From an uncultured Clostridia bacterium (GTDB taxonomy: Bacteria; Bacillota; Clostridia; TANB77; CAG-508), in contig CAPIEU010000007.1 of assembly GCA_948630815.1 (NCBI GenBank), positions 16,015 to 80,014 of the forward strand: a DNA stretch of 64,000 nucleotides, read 5' to 3'. The translations under genes and the position numbers were made by a program. How positions within the stretch are numbered: position 1 is the first letter of the stretch; each line of letters begins with the position of its first letter. Shown here one piece after another: positions 19,398 through 28,075 of the stretch. The notes below the pieces were generated by a model that saw only the letters and a program-made list of their open reading frames with translations, made no database searches and had not been told where the DNA came from.

Positions 19398-21335
19398 TTA
19401 ATTTGTTACTTTTGGTTTTCTTCCACGTTTTATTGTTTTTACATCTACTGTATTTGCTGTTTTTCCCCAATTTTCCTCAACAAAAGCATCAAATTGTTCA
19501 ACATCTGATTCATCCATATTATTTCTCATTTCATGCAAATTTTGATTTGATATTTTATTTGTAAGTACATATTCGCCATCTATGTATTCTAATATGTTTA
19601 CATAGTTATATAATTTTCTATCTGTAATTTTTGTAAAGTAATGTGTAGCATTGTCAAAAAATTTATCAAACTTTCCTTCTAACGTTTTTTCTTTGTTGTG
19701 ATCAAATGTATATTCATTCTTTTCTTCCACTGGTACACATTCTGTAACTCTTTGTATATATCTTCTTCCTCTAAAGTCTTTTACTAAATGTATATCAAAG
19801 TTTAGTACTTGAACAACTTGTTCTTCAGCTGTTTTTTCGTTTGTAAATACTCCTGTTCTTAACATTGAGTTTCTTAGTGCTGTAACTAAGTTTGGAAATG
19901 TTTTAGCATGGTGTGTAAATAATGTAAACTTTGATGCAACTTGTGCTGCTTGTATCATCCAAGATGCAACAGGGTCTGTTGCAACCTCTCCTATAATGTT
20001 TACAGAACCATCAGTTTTCTTTTGAACGTCTAATCCCTCTTGTCCTGAAATTGTTTCTGTTTCTCTAAATGTTAATATATTTCTAGTTGGGTATATTTTT
20101 CTTAAATGTAACTCGAATGCTGTTTCTTGAACCCTTATGTTCATTGTTTCATATATATTTTCAATCATTCCCATAAGCATTGTTGTTTTACCGCAACCTT
20201 GTTCCCCTGTAATTGAAACAATTCTTGCTCCTTTTACTAAGTACTTTAATAAATCTATTGCTTTTTCTTTACCTGGAAATACAATTAACTGTTCTAGAGT
20301 TGCACGTTTAACGTCAAATTTTCTTACAAAAAATGCCCATGTTTCAGAAAATGATGGTCTAACTACAACAACACGTGATCCATCTTTCATTTCATTAATT
20401 TTATATCCATTAGTATCAGATAGTTGTCCTGGATTGTTGTATTTATATATATTTTGACATACTCTTTTTAATTCACTTTCACTACCAAATGATAAGAATG
20501 CAAGTCTTATAGATTTACCCTGAAAGAAAATCCAGATACTATCACAAGCACGTGGTACTTTATTCTCTAGTACTTGATCTAAATAGTCTCCATCTGTTTG
20601 TGCAACTTGGCTTAAAAATGATTCTGGAAGTCCAGATACACCACCAGAAACACCGTCTATATTCATATCTCGTATTTCATCAATTACACTATATCCTTTA
20701 TAGTGTTGATATATCCTTTGTACTACAACATTAAGTTTATCTTCAAATGTTAATTCTAATTGTTCTTTTTCATATATTTCTCTAATTTCTTCTCCTGTAA
20801 TTACATAAGATGGTTTTGCTTCACCTGCTATATATTTTAATACTGCTAAATTATATCTCTTTATAAGTTGCGTTAGTGCTTCATATCCAAATTCTTTTTT
20901 ATATATATAGATTAAAATATCAAATTTATCTTGCTCGGTTAATAATGATGGAATATCAAAAGAAATTGCACTTGAAATATTACTTTCAGTTATTCCATAT
21001 TCTCTAAGTAATAAGTCATATATTAATTCTTTTACATATTTCTTATCATTAACATCTCCATATGTACATCCTTTAAGAGCTTTTTTTAGTTCGTATTTTT
21101 TCTTTTTTCTTCTTTGTAGTTCTTGTTCTGAAAGACCTATATCATATAAGTTTATCTTTGTAATTTCATCAAGTCTTCTTTTAACAAATTCTGTTATTTT
21201 ATCTAATGTATAAGTCTTGTCATCTATTTCTACCTCTTGTTCAACTTCTTGTTCTTTTCTTTTTGCTATTGATTTCATAATAATTAAAACTGTTCCTATT
21301 AGTACAATAACAATTAAGATAAAATTTATTAGCAT
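19398..21335 (-). CDS. CpaF/TadA-like pilus assembly ATPase
   Basis: A secretion ATPase of the CpaF/VirB11 type that would power pilus assembly. It has the Walker A motif GEQGCGKTT, an Asp box region FRETETIS, Walker B-like GSVNIIGEVAT and a His box SKFTLFTHHAKTFP. I place the start at ATG 21335 behind AAGGAGGAAG; the frame is open to 21395, but those extra residues fall in a repeat element. The N-terminus has a membrane helix (about 2-20), unusual for a CpaF protein. TGC GGT in the P-loop contains an out-of-frame CGG. Confidence 0.85.
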   Translation of the reverse strand: MLINFILIVIVLIGTVLIIMKSIAKRKEQEVEQEVEIDDKTYTLDKITEFVKRRLDEITKINLYDIGLSEQELQRRKKKKYELKKALKGCTYGDVNDKKYVKELIYDLLLREYGITESNISSAISFDIPSLLTEQDKFDILIYIYKKEFGYEALTQLIKRYNLAVLKYIAGEAKPSYVITGEEIREIYEKEQLELTFEDKLNVVVQRIYQHYKGYSVIDEIRDMNIDGVSGGVSGLPESFLSQVAQTDGDYLDQVLENKVPRACDSIWIFFQGKSIRLAFLSFGSESELKRVCQNIYKYNNPGQLSDTNGYKINEMKDGSRVVVVRPSFSETWAFFVRKFDVKRATLEQLIVFPGKEKAIDLLKYLVKGARIVSITGEQGCGKTTMLMGMIENIYETMNIRVQETAFELHLRKIYPTRNILTFRETETISGQEGLDVQKKTDGSVNIIGEVATDPVASWMIQAAQVASKFTLFTHHAKTFPNLVTALRNSMLRTGVFTNEKTAEEQVVQVLNFDIHLVKDFRGRRYIQRVTECVPVEEKNEYTFDHNKEKTLEGKFDKFFDNATHYFTKITDRKLYNYVNILEYIDGEYVLTNKISNQNLHEMRNNMDESDVEQFDAFVEENWGKTANTVDVKTIKRGRKPKVTN

Positions 21336-21356
21336 ATATGTCTTCCTCCTTCTTTG

Positions 21357-21470
21357 ATGTTGGAGGTTGGAGGTTGGAAGTTCGATTTTAAGCAATTTCT
21401 TCGAAGAATATTCTTAAACCTCCAACATCTAACTTCCAATTTCTAACCTCAAACTTCTAACTTCTCATTT
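21357..21470 (+). repeat. Dispersed intergenic repeat, family C, copy 1
   Basis: Runs of GGTTGGAGGTTGGAAGTT, a core GATTTTAAGCAATTTCTTCG then AAGAATATTCTTAAA, and a trailing CCTCCAACATCTAACTTCCA. The outer parts are inverted repeats and the core contains the TTCTTCGAAGAA palindrome. An inverted copy lies at 28000-28075. Confidence 0.7.
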
Positions 21471-22306
21471 GTACCTCTTGTAATTTGTATATAATTTTTT
21501 CTACTGCTTCTTTTACTTGTTTTATAAATTTTGCGTTTTTATCTGTATCACTTACATTGTTTATTTTTAAAAATAAATCTGCAACATTTCCTTCACTAGC
21601 TGCTTCAAAAAATAAAGTATTATATGGTATCACTGTTAGATTTTTTTTCATTTTAGTATATCTAGAAATATTTTTAATAGTATATTTTGATGTCTCATCA
21701 AATCTTCCTATATTTAATATCGTTTTATTTTTTCTTTGTTCATCCATTTCCTCTTTTAATTCTAGAAAATCATTTATCATATTAATTTTCTGTTCTATGT
21801 TATAAACAATTACTTGTGACATATTTAATATTTGTTTTTCTAAATCTTTATCTAAGTTATTATTTAAATCTACTAATACAATATCGTAATATTTATCTGC
21901 AGTTTGTATAATTTCTTTATAAGATTCCATTGATTTCAAATATTCTTCTTTTCCCAATCTTATTTTAGGTTTTCTATATCCATATAAAACTTCTAGTCTA
22001 TTTGTATAAATAATGTGTGTATAACTTGGTATTGCATCTTTAGTAATTTTTCCACTATTTGCAATTCTTGATAATCCCTCAATACCATTGTCCATAGCAA
22101 AATCAGTAGTTTTTATTAATTTATTAATTATATTTTTATTTTTGTTTTGTGAGCCAAAGCATAATTCTAAAGTATCATCATATCCGTGTAGCAATAAGCA
22201 ATATTTTATAATTATGCTCTATTGCCATACTAGCTGCAATTGAAACAATTGACATTGTTTGTCCTGTTTCCTTTTTTGCATTACTATAAAATGTTATTAT
22301 TGCCAT
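21457..22306 (-). CDS. CpaE/MinD-like protein of the Tad locus, read through one CGG +1 site
   Basis: The start is ATG 22306 (MAIITFYSNAKKETGQTMSI), with an A-K-K-E-T-G-Q-T segment at the position of a deviant P-loop. Triplet reading stops at TGA right after CGG 22184-22186; skipping the C gives LLIATGYDDTLELC and a 282-residue protein. The middle part YYDIVLVDLNNN matches the Walker B-like strand of MinD/CpaE proteins, which position or regulate pilus machines. It follows a similar gene with only 5 bases between. The symbol is withheld because the ATPase motif is atypical. Confidence 0.75.
22183..22186 (-). other. CGGA +1/quadruplet site in the CpaE-like gene
   Basis: GCT ACA CGG ATA TGA in triplets would stop at once; GCT ACA (C)GGA TAT GAT gives A-T-G-Y-D and opens the remaining 245 residues. 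Confidence 0.85.
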
Positions 22307-22311
22307 TTACT

Positions 22312-23018
22312 TTACACTTCCTTTTCTAATATCCTAAATGTTTTTCTTAGTTCTCCGCGAACTTATTTCATTTGCCATAATATCTTCTATTATATAGTAT
22401 AAACTTTCTTTGTACTGAGAACTTAATTTTCTTATACTAATTCTTTCAACTCTTTGATTTTCTATTATTACACTTTGATCTCCATTTTCTAGTGGAAAAT
22501 ATACTACATAATCTTTATTCCAAATAACTTTTTTCCCTAATGATAAAAAGTTTAAATATTCATCATCTTCTTTTAGAATATCTTTTGAAAATAGTATTTT
22601 TGTTAAATTAATTGGTTCACTCATTCCACCTAATAATTCTAATCCTCTTTTTAATGAATATAAATCAAATGATGTTACAAAGTAATTTTTTACAAATGTT
22701 TTTACACCATATTTTTCAAGTGCTTCTATATCATCTATATCAAATAGTGCAATATCATATTCAAATTCTGTGTCTGTTTGAATTCCTAGGTATTTTTTCA
22801 TTTCTTCATAGCTTTCAAATCCAACAGAAACATCTATACTTTCAAATTCAGTAATATATGATTTTGCAGGATTTATAGTTGGTACTATGTATCTTGTTTT
22901 ACCGAGTAGAAGTTGCGTCTATAACTAATACTTTTTTGCCTAATACTGTTAAAATTTTAGCTATATATATTATTAAATCAGTTTTATCATACGCTCCTAT
23001 AAATCCTATCTTTTTCAT
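22312..23018 (-). CDS. Second MinD/CpaE-like P-loop protein, read through two CGG +1 sites
   Basis: The start is ATG 23018 behind AGGAACATATG. Triplets give MKKIGFIGAYDKTD... and stop at TAA straight after CGG 22902-22904; skipping the C gives VIDATSTGKTRYIVP, a P-loop-like turn. A second in-frame CGG at 22355-22357 would end the protein 6 residues later; skipping it gives ISSGELRKTFRILEKEV and a stop at 22312, 5 bases before the next ATG. The joined length is 234 residues. It precedes the CpaE-like gene and likely acts with it. Confidence 0.75.
22354..22357 (-). other. CGGA +1/quadruplet site near the 3' end of the 22312 gene
   Basis: AGT TCG CGG AGA ACT ends at TAG; AGT TCG (C)GGA GAA CTA extends the protein to a stop 5 bases from the next gene, which then has its Shine-Dalgarno inside this tail (AAGGAAGTG). 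Confidence 0.7.
22901..22904 (-). other. CGGT +1/quadruplet site in the 22312 gene
   Basis: TCT ACT CGG TAA would stop immediately; TCT ACT (C)GGT AAA ACA gives S-T-G-K-T, a P-loop-like sequence. Confidence 0.88.
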
Positions 23019-23033
23019 ATGTTCCTCCTAATA

Positions 23034-23930
23034 TTATTGTTCACTTGCATTTAACATATCTATATATTCTTTTCTTGATTCTTTTGAACTTGTTATTTCT
23101 TTTTCAACTCCTGCTTCTAAGTTTTGTTTTGCTTCATCTCTATATGTATTTAATTGATAATTTATATCATTTTCTCTTCTTGCTCTTATATCAGCTGTAT
23201 ATCTTTCAGCTAGAGCTCGTTTAGCTTCTTCTGTTATATTTCTATCAGAGTTTATTAAATTAATAACTTCTGCACTTGGCATATAAGTTGGTGTTGCACT
23301 AGTTTGATTTCCTGGTTCAACATATGTTGTTGCATATAGTTTTGCACCTGTCATTTTATAAGCTTCTACAATTGCATTACTCATTGATACTATTTCTTCT
23401 TCATATAAGTTCATCCAAATAGTATCTTCTGTTATATTATTTATACGCTTTTTTGATATAACTATATAATCTTGACCATTTGATAATCTTAATCTAATAT
23501 CTACATATGCACCAATATCTAATTGTTGTGGTAAAACAATCATATTAAATTCTTGTTCTCTTAAATCATTTGTTATTTTTTCGTCTTCCTCAGTAACTAA
23601 TGCAGTAGACAAAACAGTTCCTTTTGTTAAATTAAATTTTGATATTGTGTTTTCTGTTATATCAGCTATAGTTATATAGTCTGTTGGTACTACATCTTGT
23701 AATGCTTGTTTTTGAACTAACATTGACTTATCTATTTTTTCTCCAGATTTAACATCACTAGATAATACATAAACTGTTCTAGTATTTTGTTTATCTGTTT
23801 CTACTTGTTTTTTTAATTTAGTTAATTGTAAAAATAGGAAAACTATCACTATTGCTCCTATTAATAGACCTATAACAATACCTAATAGTATTGAGTTTCT
23901 TGCTTTTTTTTGCATTGGATTTATTGCCAT
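23034..23930 (-). CDS. CpaB/RcpC-like SAF-domain protein
   Basis: A periplasm-side or surface protein of Flp/Tad pili. It has an N-terminal membrane helix (about 12-34), a coiled stretch, then a SAF domain with VYVLSSDVKSGEKIDKSML and LTKGTVLSTALV, as in CpaB/RcpC. The C-terminal 90 residues are charged and helical. It is the first gene of the Tad-like operon, with AGGAGGAATTTTC before ATG 23930. Confidence 0.78.
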   Translation of the reverse strand: MAINPMQKKARNSILLGIVIGLLIGAIVIVFLFLQLTKLKKQVETDKQNTRTVYVLSSDVKSGEKIDKSMLVQKQALQDVVPTDYITIADITENTISKFNLTKGTVLSTALVTEEDEKITNDLREQEFNMIVLPQQLDIGAYVDIRLRLSNGQDYIVISKKRINNITEDTIWMNLYEEEIVSMSNAIVEAYKMTGAKLYATTYVEPGNQTSATPTYMPSAEVINLINSDRNITEEAKRALAERYTADIRARRENDINYQLNTYRDEAKQNLEAGVEKEITSSKESRKEYIDMLNASEQ

Positions 23931-24059
23931 GAAAATTCCTCCTTTAAAGTTTTACAAATTATCACTTTATAATTAATTCTACACCAATTTATGTTTAAAA
24001 ACAACATTTTCGGCTTCTTGTAATAGAAAAATAATTGAGTTGTAACACTGCTGTAATAA

Positions 24060-24946
24060 TTATTTTTCTATGTTATTTACATATTTTGTTATTGCTTCTG
24101 CAACACCGATTTTTATTATTATCACTCACAAATACATCTCCTATTTTATTTGCTGCTAACATACTTCCACCCATAGCAACACCAAGTCCTGCATTTTCTA
24201 CCATTGTTTTATCATTTGCATTATCTCCAATTGCCATAACTTCTTCTTGTTTTATTCCCAATTTTTGTATTAAAAATTCTATTGCTGTCCACTTATTAGT
24301 ATTTTGTTTTGTTATTTCCGTATAGAAATATTCAAGTGATATATCTTTACTTCCTTTTTTTATATTTTTTCTTGACATATGTTCAATTTCTAATATATCA
24401 ATTTTAGGTATCACTTTTAATTTTTTTAGAATACTTGAAAATATTACTTTATCGCTATCACATATTGTCATTTTTAAAACATTTATATTTGCATTTTCTT
24501 CTACATATTTATAAATATTTTCCACAATATTTATATTTGTTCTTTTCTCAATTGGTTTTTTACTGTTTTCGTTATCATAAAACAAAGCATTATAACTTAG
24601 TGTTTTTGTTAAAACACTATCTTCTGTATAAACATTATAGTAAATACTATTTTCTTCACATATTTTTATAATTTCTAAAACTTTTGATTTTTCTAAAAAT
24701 GCATCATATATAATTTTTTCTTTTTGCAAATCATAAATAAAAGTTCCATTTCCGCAAATAATATATTTATCTGCTCCAATTTCTTTTGCTAAACTTTTTA
24801 CGGAATTTGGCATTCTTCCGTGATGCTAAAACAACAATCGTACCCTTTTTTACAGCTTTTTCAATTGCATATTTATTTTCCTCACTTACTTCCCCATAAG
24901 AATTAAGTAGTGTTCCATCTAAATCTATTGCAACTAATTTATACAT
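24060..24946 (-). CDS. HAD-superfamily Cof-type phosphatase, read through two CGG +1 sites
   Basis: A cytoplasmic HAD phosphatase of the Cof/YidA kind. Motif I is VAIDLDGTLLNS, motif II falls in VVLASGRMP, and motifs III/IV in GIKQEEVMAIGDNANDKTMV. The frame breaks at CGG 24818-24820, exactly in the conserved (S/T)GR turn, and again at CGG 24106-24108 in SDNNKNGVAEAI, the conserved GVA turn. Skipping both Cs gives a 294-residue protein from ATG 24946 to TAA 24060. Both restored glycines are family-conserved, which makes this one of the best test genes for the CGG effect. Confidence 0.92.
24105..24108 (-). other. CGGT +1/quadruplet site, second in the HAD gene
   Basis: AAA AAT CGG TGT TGC in triplets; AAA AAT (C)GGT GTT GCA gives N-G-V-A, the conserved C-terminal motif of Cof-type phosphatases. 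Confidence 0.9.
24817..24820 (-). other. CGGA +1/quadruplet site, first in the HAD gene
   Basis: GCA TCA CGG AAG AAT in triplets; GCA TCA (C)GGA AGA ATG gives A-S-G-R-M, the motif II turn. Confidence 0.9.
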
Positions 24947-25193
24947 ATTTTTCTCCTTTGTAGTTTATTCTTGCTTATTATATATATCTTTTTCATTTTT
25001 TACAATAAATATAAAAATATTTTTTCATAAAATACATCTCAATGGTTTTTGTATAAAAGCCATTATCTACTAGCAATAAAAAAAGTAAAAATTTCCAGTT
25101 TAAAAATAGAATATATGTACATTATATATAACGTAGAAGCAAGAAATGTTTCTATATGTAAATGTAAAATATTTTGCAGGAGGTGAACTAACA

Positions 25194-25400
25194 ATGGCAT
25201 CAAACAACAGTAATATAAAAGCAGTTCCAGAAGCTATGGACGCTTTAGACAAATTCAAATATGAAGTAGCTAGCGAAGTAGGTGTAACTTTAAAAGATGG
25301 TTACAACGGAAATATATCTGCTAGAGACGCTGGTAAAATCGGTGGTAACATGGTAAGAAAAATGATTCAACAAGCTGAAAACCATATGATCGGTAAATAG
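25194..25400 (+). CDS. Alpha/beta-type small acid-soluble spore protein
   Basis: SASPs coat and protect spore DNA and are cleaved by the GPR protease at germination. The signature DKFKYEVASEVGV (GPR site between Glu and Val in FKYEVASE) and GYNGNISARDAGKIGGNMVRKMI is clear. I choose ATG 25194 because GGAGGTGAAC stands just before it; the frame is open upstream to 25146 without a ribosome site. It has 68 residues. Three Gly codons follow a C (AAC GGA, ATC GGT twice), making out-of-frame CGGs with no shift. Confidence 0.95.
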   Translation: MASNNSNIKAVPEAMDALDKFKYEVASEVGVTLKDGYNGNISARDAGKIGGNMVRKMIQQAENHMIGK

Positions 25401-25470
25401 TTTTTTTATAAACTAGATTATTTTAACTTGGTAGGAATATATTTTTTGTTTTTTTACGTAGTAATACATA

Positions 25471-25500
25471 AAAAGGCAGGAAATGTATTCCTGCCTTTTT
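25471..25500 (+). terminator. Intrinsic terminator downstream of the SASP gene
   Basis: AAAAAGGCAGGAA pairs with TTCCTGCCTTTTT. The stem is flanked by A and T runs, so it can act on both strands. Confidence 0.85.
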
Positions 25501-25536
25501 ATATTATTATAAATTAAATTTTAATGTTTAATAACA

Positions 25537-25571
25537 TAGAGGAATGAACTTATTAAAGTTTCATCCTCTAT
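25537..25571 (-). terminator. Hairpin after the 25600 orphan gene
   Basis: TAGAGGATGAA (minus) pairs with TTCATTCCTCTA with one bulge. It lies downstream of the minus-strand orphan gene. Confidence 0.45.
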
Positions 25572-25599
25572 ATTTGCTTCTACATATTAGAATACAGAA

Positions 25600-26229
25600 T
25601 TATTGATAGTACTTTTCATAACGCACAATTAATGGCACAGCAACATCTAATCTTCCATTACTTTCAGTAAAACCCGTCGAAATATGTGTCGCAGAACAGT
25701 GCTCACTCTTTTTTGTATCATATTTTTCAGTATTACCTCCAATAAGTTTCCCATGTTCGCCTCTGACTGTTCTATACCACTCAGTGGTGTCTCTTTGGCT
25801 ACAAACAGCTCTCCATGTTTCACCATTCTCAATTCTTTGAGACCATTCAAAAGCATGTTCAACCATATCAGCAGAGTGATCTCCATATGAACATGCTAAC
25901 TCTTCAAGCTCTAAGTAATCTTTATAGCCCCATGTTTTATTAGGAATTAAAGTCTTAAAGTCTTTACCATATTTTTCCGGATACTCATCTCTCATGGAAA
26001 ATGCCCAAAGAATATATTTTCTTACTTCTTCTTCCTCTGTAGATGTTCGTTCCTCTTCGAAACGTTTTCGATTAATTGTTTTAGGCTTAACATCAAACCA
26101 TATGTCTACCATCGGTTTTGGTATAGCTGTTTTTGTACTTTTCTTCTCTTCATCAAGATACTTTTTGATAATCTCTATAAGTTCCTCTTGTGAAAATTTC
26201 CGTCCTTCTACTATCAATTCTTCTTTCAT
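25600..26229 (-). CDS. Orphan protein of 209 aa with an in-frame CGG read as Arg
   Basis: The gene has AGGAGGAAAAAG before ATG 26229 and its own promoter. The N-terminal 45 residues are helical and charged (SQEELIEIIKKYLDEEKK); the rest is rich in Trp, Tyr, Glu and Arg (EWSQRIENGETWRAVCSQRD). I recognise no family. Codon 10 is CGG (26200-26202); a +1 skip would end the protein at residue 17. TAT CCG GAA and ACG GGT hold out-of-frame CGGs. Its higher Trp and varied Arg codons (CGA, CGT, CGG, AGA) differ from the core genes, suggesting recent transfer. Confidence 0.65.
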   Translation of the reverse strand: MKEELIVEGRKFSQEELIEIIKKYLDEEKKSTKTAIPKPMVDIWFDVKPKTINRKRFEEERTSTEEEEVRKYILWAFSMRDEYPEKYGKDFKTLIPNKTWGYKDYLELEELACSYGDHSADMVEHAFEWSQRIENGETWRAVCSQRDTTEWYRTVRGEHGKLIGGNTEKYDTKKSEHCSATHISTGFTESNGRLDVAVPLIVRYEKYYQ

Positions 26230-26280
26230 GACCTTTTTCCTCCTGTTTAATAATATTTGGAGTAATTCTCCATTATGTAA

Positions 26281-26309
26281 ATAATATCACATTTTTACGT
26301 AATTTGCAA
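26281..26309 (-). promoter_or_regulatory. Sigma-A-type promoter of the 25600 orphan gene
   Basis: TTGCAA (26304-26309) and TATTAT (26281-26286) on the minus strand are 17 bases apart. Confidence 0.65.
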
Positions 26310-26365
26310 ATATAGCAAATTTAACTAAAAGGCTAAACTCTAAATTCCTGCCTTTTTATTATTCC

Positions 26366-26896
26366 TTACTCTGGTTCTACTATTCCATAATTTTTAGAAT
26401 TTTTTAATTTAAATACTACATTTACTTTATTTGTATCTACGTTTATAAATGTATAAAATATATCTTGTGGTTTTTCTTGTAACTTTAATATTGCATCTTC
26501 AATAGACATTGGTTTTGCTTCATAGTATAAAGTTTTTATAACTTCATTTTCTATTTCATGCGTAGGTCTCATATTTATAATTTCTTTTTGTTTTATTGAA
26601 TCTTCTTTGTTTTGTTTTTCTCTTTTTGTTTTTATTTTTCTTATTTGTCCTTCTAATATGTCTATATCTTTATCAATTGCAGCATATAAATCTTTATGTG
26701 CTGTTACAGCTTTATATGTATCTCCATCGTTATTTACAAAAATATCTGCTACTTGTTCATTTTTTTCGCATTTAAAACTTGCAGTTACTTCAAAATCTTC
26801 TCCAAAATATTTTACTAATTTTTCTAATTTTTTTTCAACGTAATCTTTAATTGCATCTGTAGCTTTTAAGTCTTTTCCTGTAATTCTAATATTCAT
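26366..26896 (-). CDS. hpf: Ribosome hibernation promoting factor, long form
   Basis: Hpf binds the 30S subunit and dimerises ribosomes in stationary phase. The N-terminal domain starts MNIRITGKDLKATDAIKDYV and ends near DILEGQIRKIKTK; the C-terminal dimerisation domain holds the EAKPMSIEDAILKLQ and FYTFINVDTNKVNVV segments. I place the start at ATG 26896 behind GAAAGGAATG; the frame is open to 26980 without a better site. It has 176 residues. Confidence 0.93.
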   Translation of the reverse strand: MNIRITGKDLKATDAIKDYVEKKLEKLVKYFGEDFEVTASFKCEKNEQVADIFVNNDGDTYKAVTAHKDLYAAIDKDIDILEGQIRKIKTKREKQNKEDSIKQKEIINMRPTHEIENEVIKTLYYEAKPMSIEDAILKLQEKPQDIFYTFINVDTNKVNVVFKLKNSKNYGIVEPE

Positions 26897-26941
26897 AAAA
26901 ATCATTCCTTTCTTACAAAAGTGAAGTTTCTTGTATTTTGT

Positions 26942-26966
26942 GGGCATACACGAGATCCCCCCTACA
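26942..26966 (+). repeat. Dispersed hairpin repeat, family A
   Basis: GGGCATACACGAGATCCCCC then CTACA. This is one copy of a palindromic intergenic element whose arms GGGC(G)...(C)GCCC pair around ACACGAGA; other copies lie at 44569, 54258, 59902 and 59955. Confidence 0.65.
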
Positions 26967-27022
26967 TCTTCACTTTTCACACTTAAATTATATACTATTT
27001 ATATTTTTTTGCAAGTAATTTT

Positions 27023-27755
27023 TTAAAATATATCTTCTAATCTATATTCTTTTTCTAATTTTTGGTTTAAATATATTTTTGATATTATTTCTAATTCTTT
27101 TATAATATTTCCTTTTACATTAAATGAAAACAATTTTTTAGCTGGTGCAAGTACTATATACTTTATAGCATCTATTGTTGATTTTGAAATTTCTATTACA
27201 CTTTTATCTAGTTTTCCACAAATACCACATTTAAATCCACTATCCTTAAAACTAAAATATAAAATATCATCATCTTTCTTACATTCTTTACATCCGACCG
27301 AATACTTGGAGTAAATCCAAGTATGCACATAAGTCTCAATTTAAATATTGAGACTACTAAATCCATATTTTTATCTGTTTGGGATATTGTATATAAAGTA
27401 TTTAAGAATAACTGCAATATTTTATAACTATTTTCATTTTCATTAGTAACATCATATACTATTTTAGTAATATGAGTTGCATATTTTAATTTGTCTAAAT
27501 CTGTTCTTAAATTGTAAAACATTTCTATAGTTTCACACGAATTTATATGATATGTACTAGTTCCTTGATATAGCATATATTCTCCAAAGCATAGTAACTG
27601 ACTGCCAGCAAGAAGATTGCTTTTTGCTCTTCTTGCACCTTTAGCAGCACATGATATTTTCCCGAAGACCGTGGTGTTAGCATGGTAAGCATTTTGTCAT
27701 AGTCCCCCATATTATTTTCCCCTATTATTATTCCATTTGTCTTGAATGTTCCCAT
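27023..27755 (-). CDS. recO: DNA repair protein RecO, read through four CGG +1 sites
   Basis: RecO loads RecA onto SSB-coated DNA with RecR. In triplets this gene is in three pieces. Skipping the C at CGG 27669-27671 and 27662-27664 gives LTPGLGKISCAAKGARRAKS, the conserved OB-fold block, and skipping it at the tandem CGGTCGGA (27300-27293) gives FTPSIGGCKECKK. The C-terminal zinc site is then CKEC...CGIC. The joined protein is 242 residues, the expected size, from ATG 27755 (family start MGTFKTNGIII) to 27023. It overlaps yqzL by 44 bases and lies downstream of era, the classic order. Confidence 0.92.
27293..27300 (-). other. Tandem CGGT-CGGA +1/quadruplet sites in recO
   Basis: AGT ATT CGG TCG GAT GTA in triplets. 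After the first skip (C)GGT the next codon is again CGG, and a second skip (C)GGA leads into TGT AAA GAA TGC, the zinc-binding CKEC motif. The two skips account exactly for the +2 offset between the fragments. Confidence 0.9.
27661..27671 (-). other. Paired CGGT and CGGG +1/quadruplet sites in recO
   Basis: ACA CCA (C)GGT CTT (C)GGG AAA ATA gives T-P-G-L-G-K-I. Two skips within 11 bases restore the conserved RecO block KISCAAKGARRAKS. Confidence 0.9.
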
Positions 27756-27870
27756 CTTTTTCTTCACCATTTATAATATTTTTTTCTAAATTTTGTACTT
27801 CCATTAATTCTAAAAATGTATTAATATCTCCTGTATTTCTAAATGTATTCCAAGCTATTTGTTTTATCAT
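27712..27870 (-). CDS. yqzL: YqzL-family small protein
   Basis: A 52-residue protein starting MIKQIAWNTFRNTGDINTFL, matching the short YqzL proteins (W-x-x-F-x-x-T-G pattern) encoded between era and recO in Bacillus and Clostridia. The tail is longer than in Bacillus. ATG 27870 has AGGATGC upstream. It overlaps the start of recO in another frame. Function is unknown in the family. Confidence 0.7.
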   Translation of the reverse strand: MIKQIAWNTFRNTGDINTFLELMEVQNLEKNIINGEEKDGNIQDKWNNNRGK

Positions 27871-27885
27871 AAAGCATCCTCCTTT

Positions 27886-28075
27886 TTTGAAGTTGGAAGT
27901 TTAAGGTTGGATGTTGGAATTCTTATTTTATTTTATATCCAATCTTAACTTCTACTTATTTATCTTTTGTGTTTTTTTATTTTTTTATACATTGTTTTCA
28001 GTTTGAGGTTGGATGTTGGAATTTAAGAAAATTCTTCGAAGAAATTGCTTAAAATCAAACTTCCGACTTCTAACT
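27886..28075 (-). repeat. Dispersed intergenic repeat, family C, copies 2 and 3
   Basis: Two GAAGTTGGAAGTT/GGTTGGATGTTGGAA blocks (27890-27915 and 28003-28022) and the core TTCTTCGAAGAA with TTGCTTAAAATC. Read on the minus strand 28000-28075 matches 21357-21440 closely. It fills the whole era-yqzL gap. Confidence 0.7.

Noticed and set aside
21336..21395. N-terminal extension of the CpaF-like ATPase
   Set aside because: It is the translation of the family C repeat; AAGGAGG lies directly before the internal ATG 21335.
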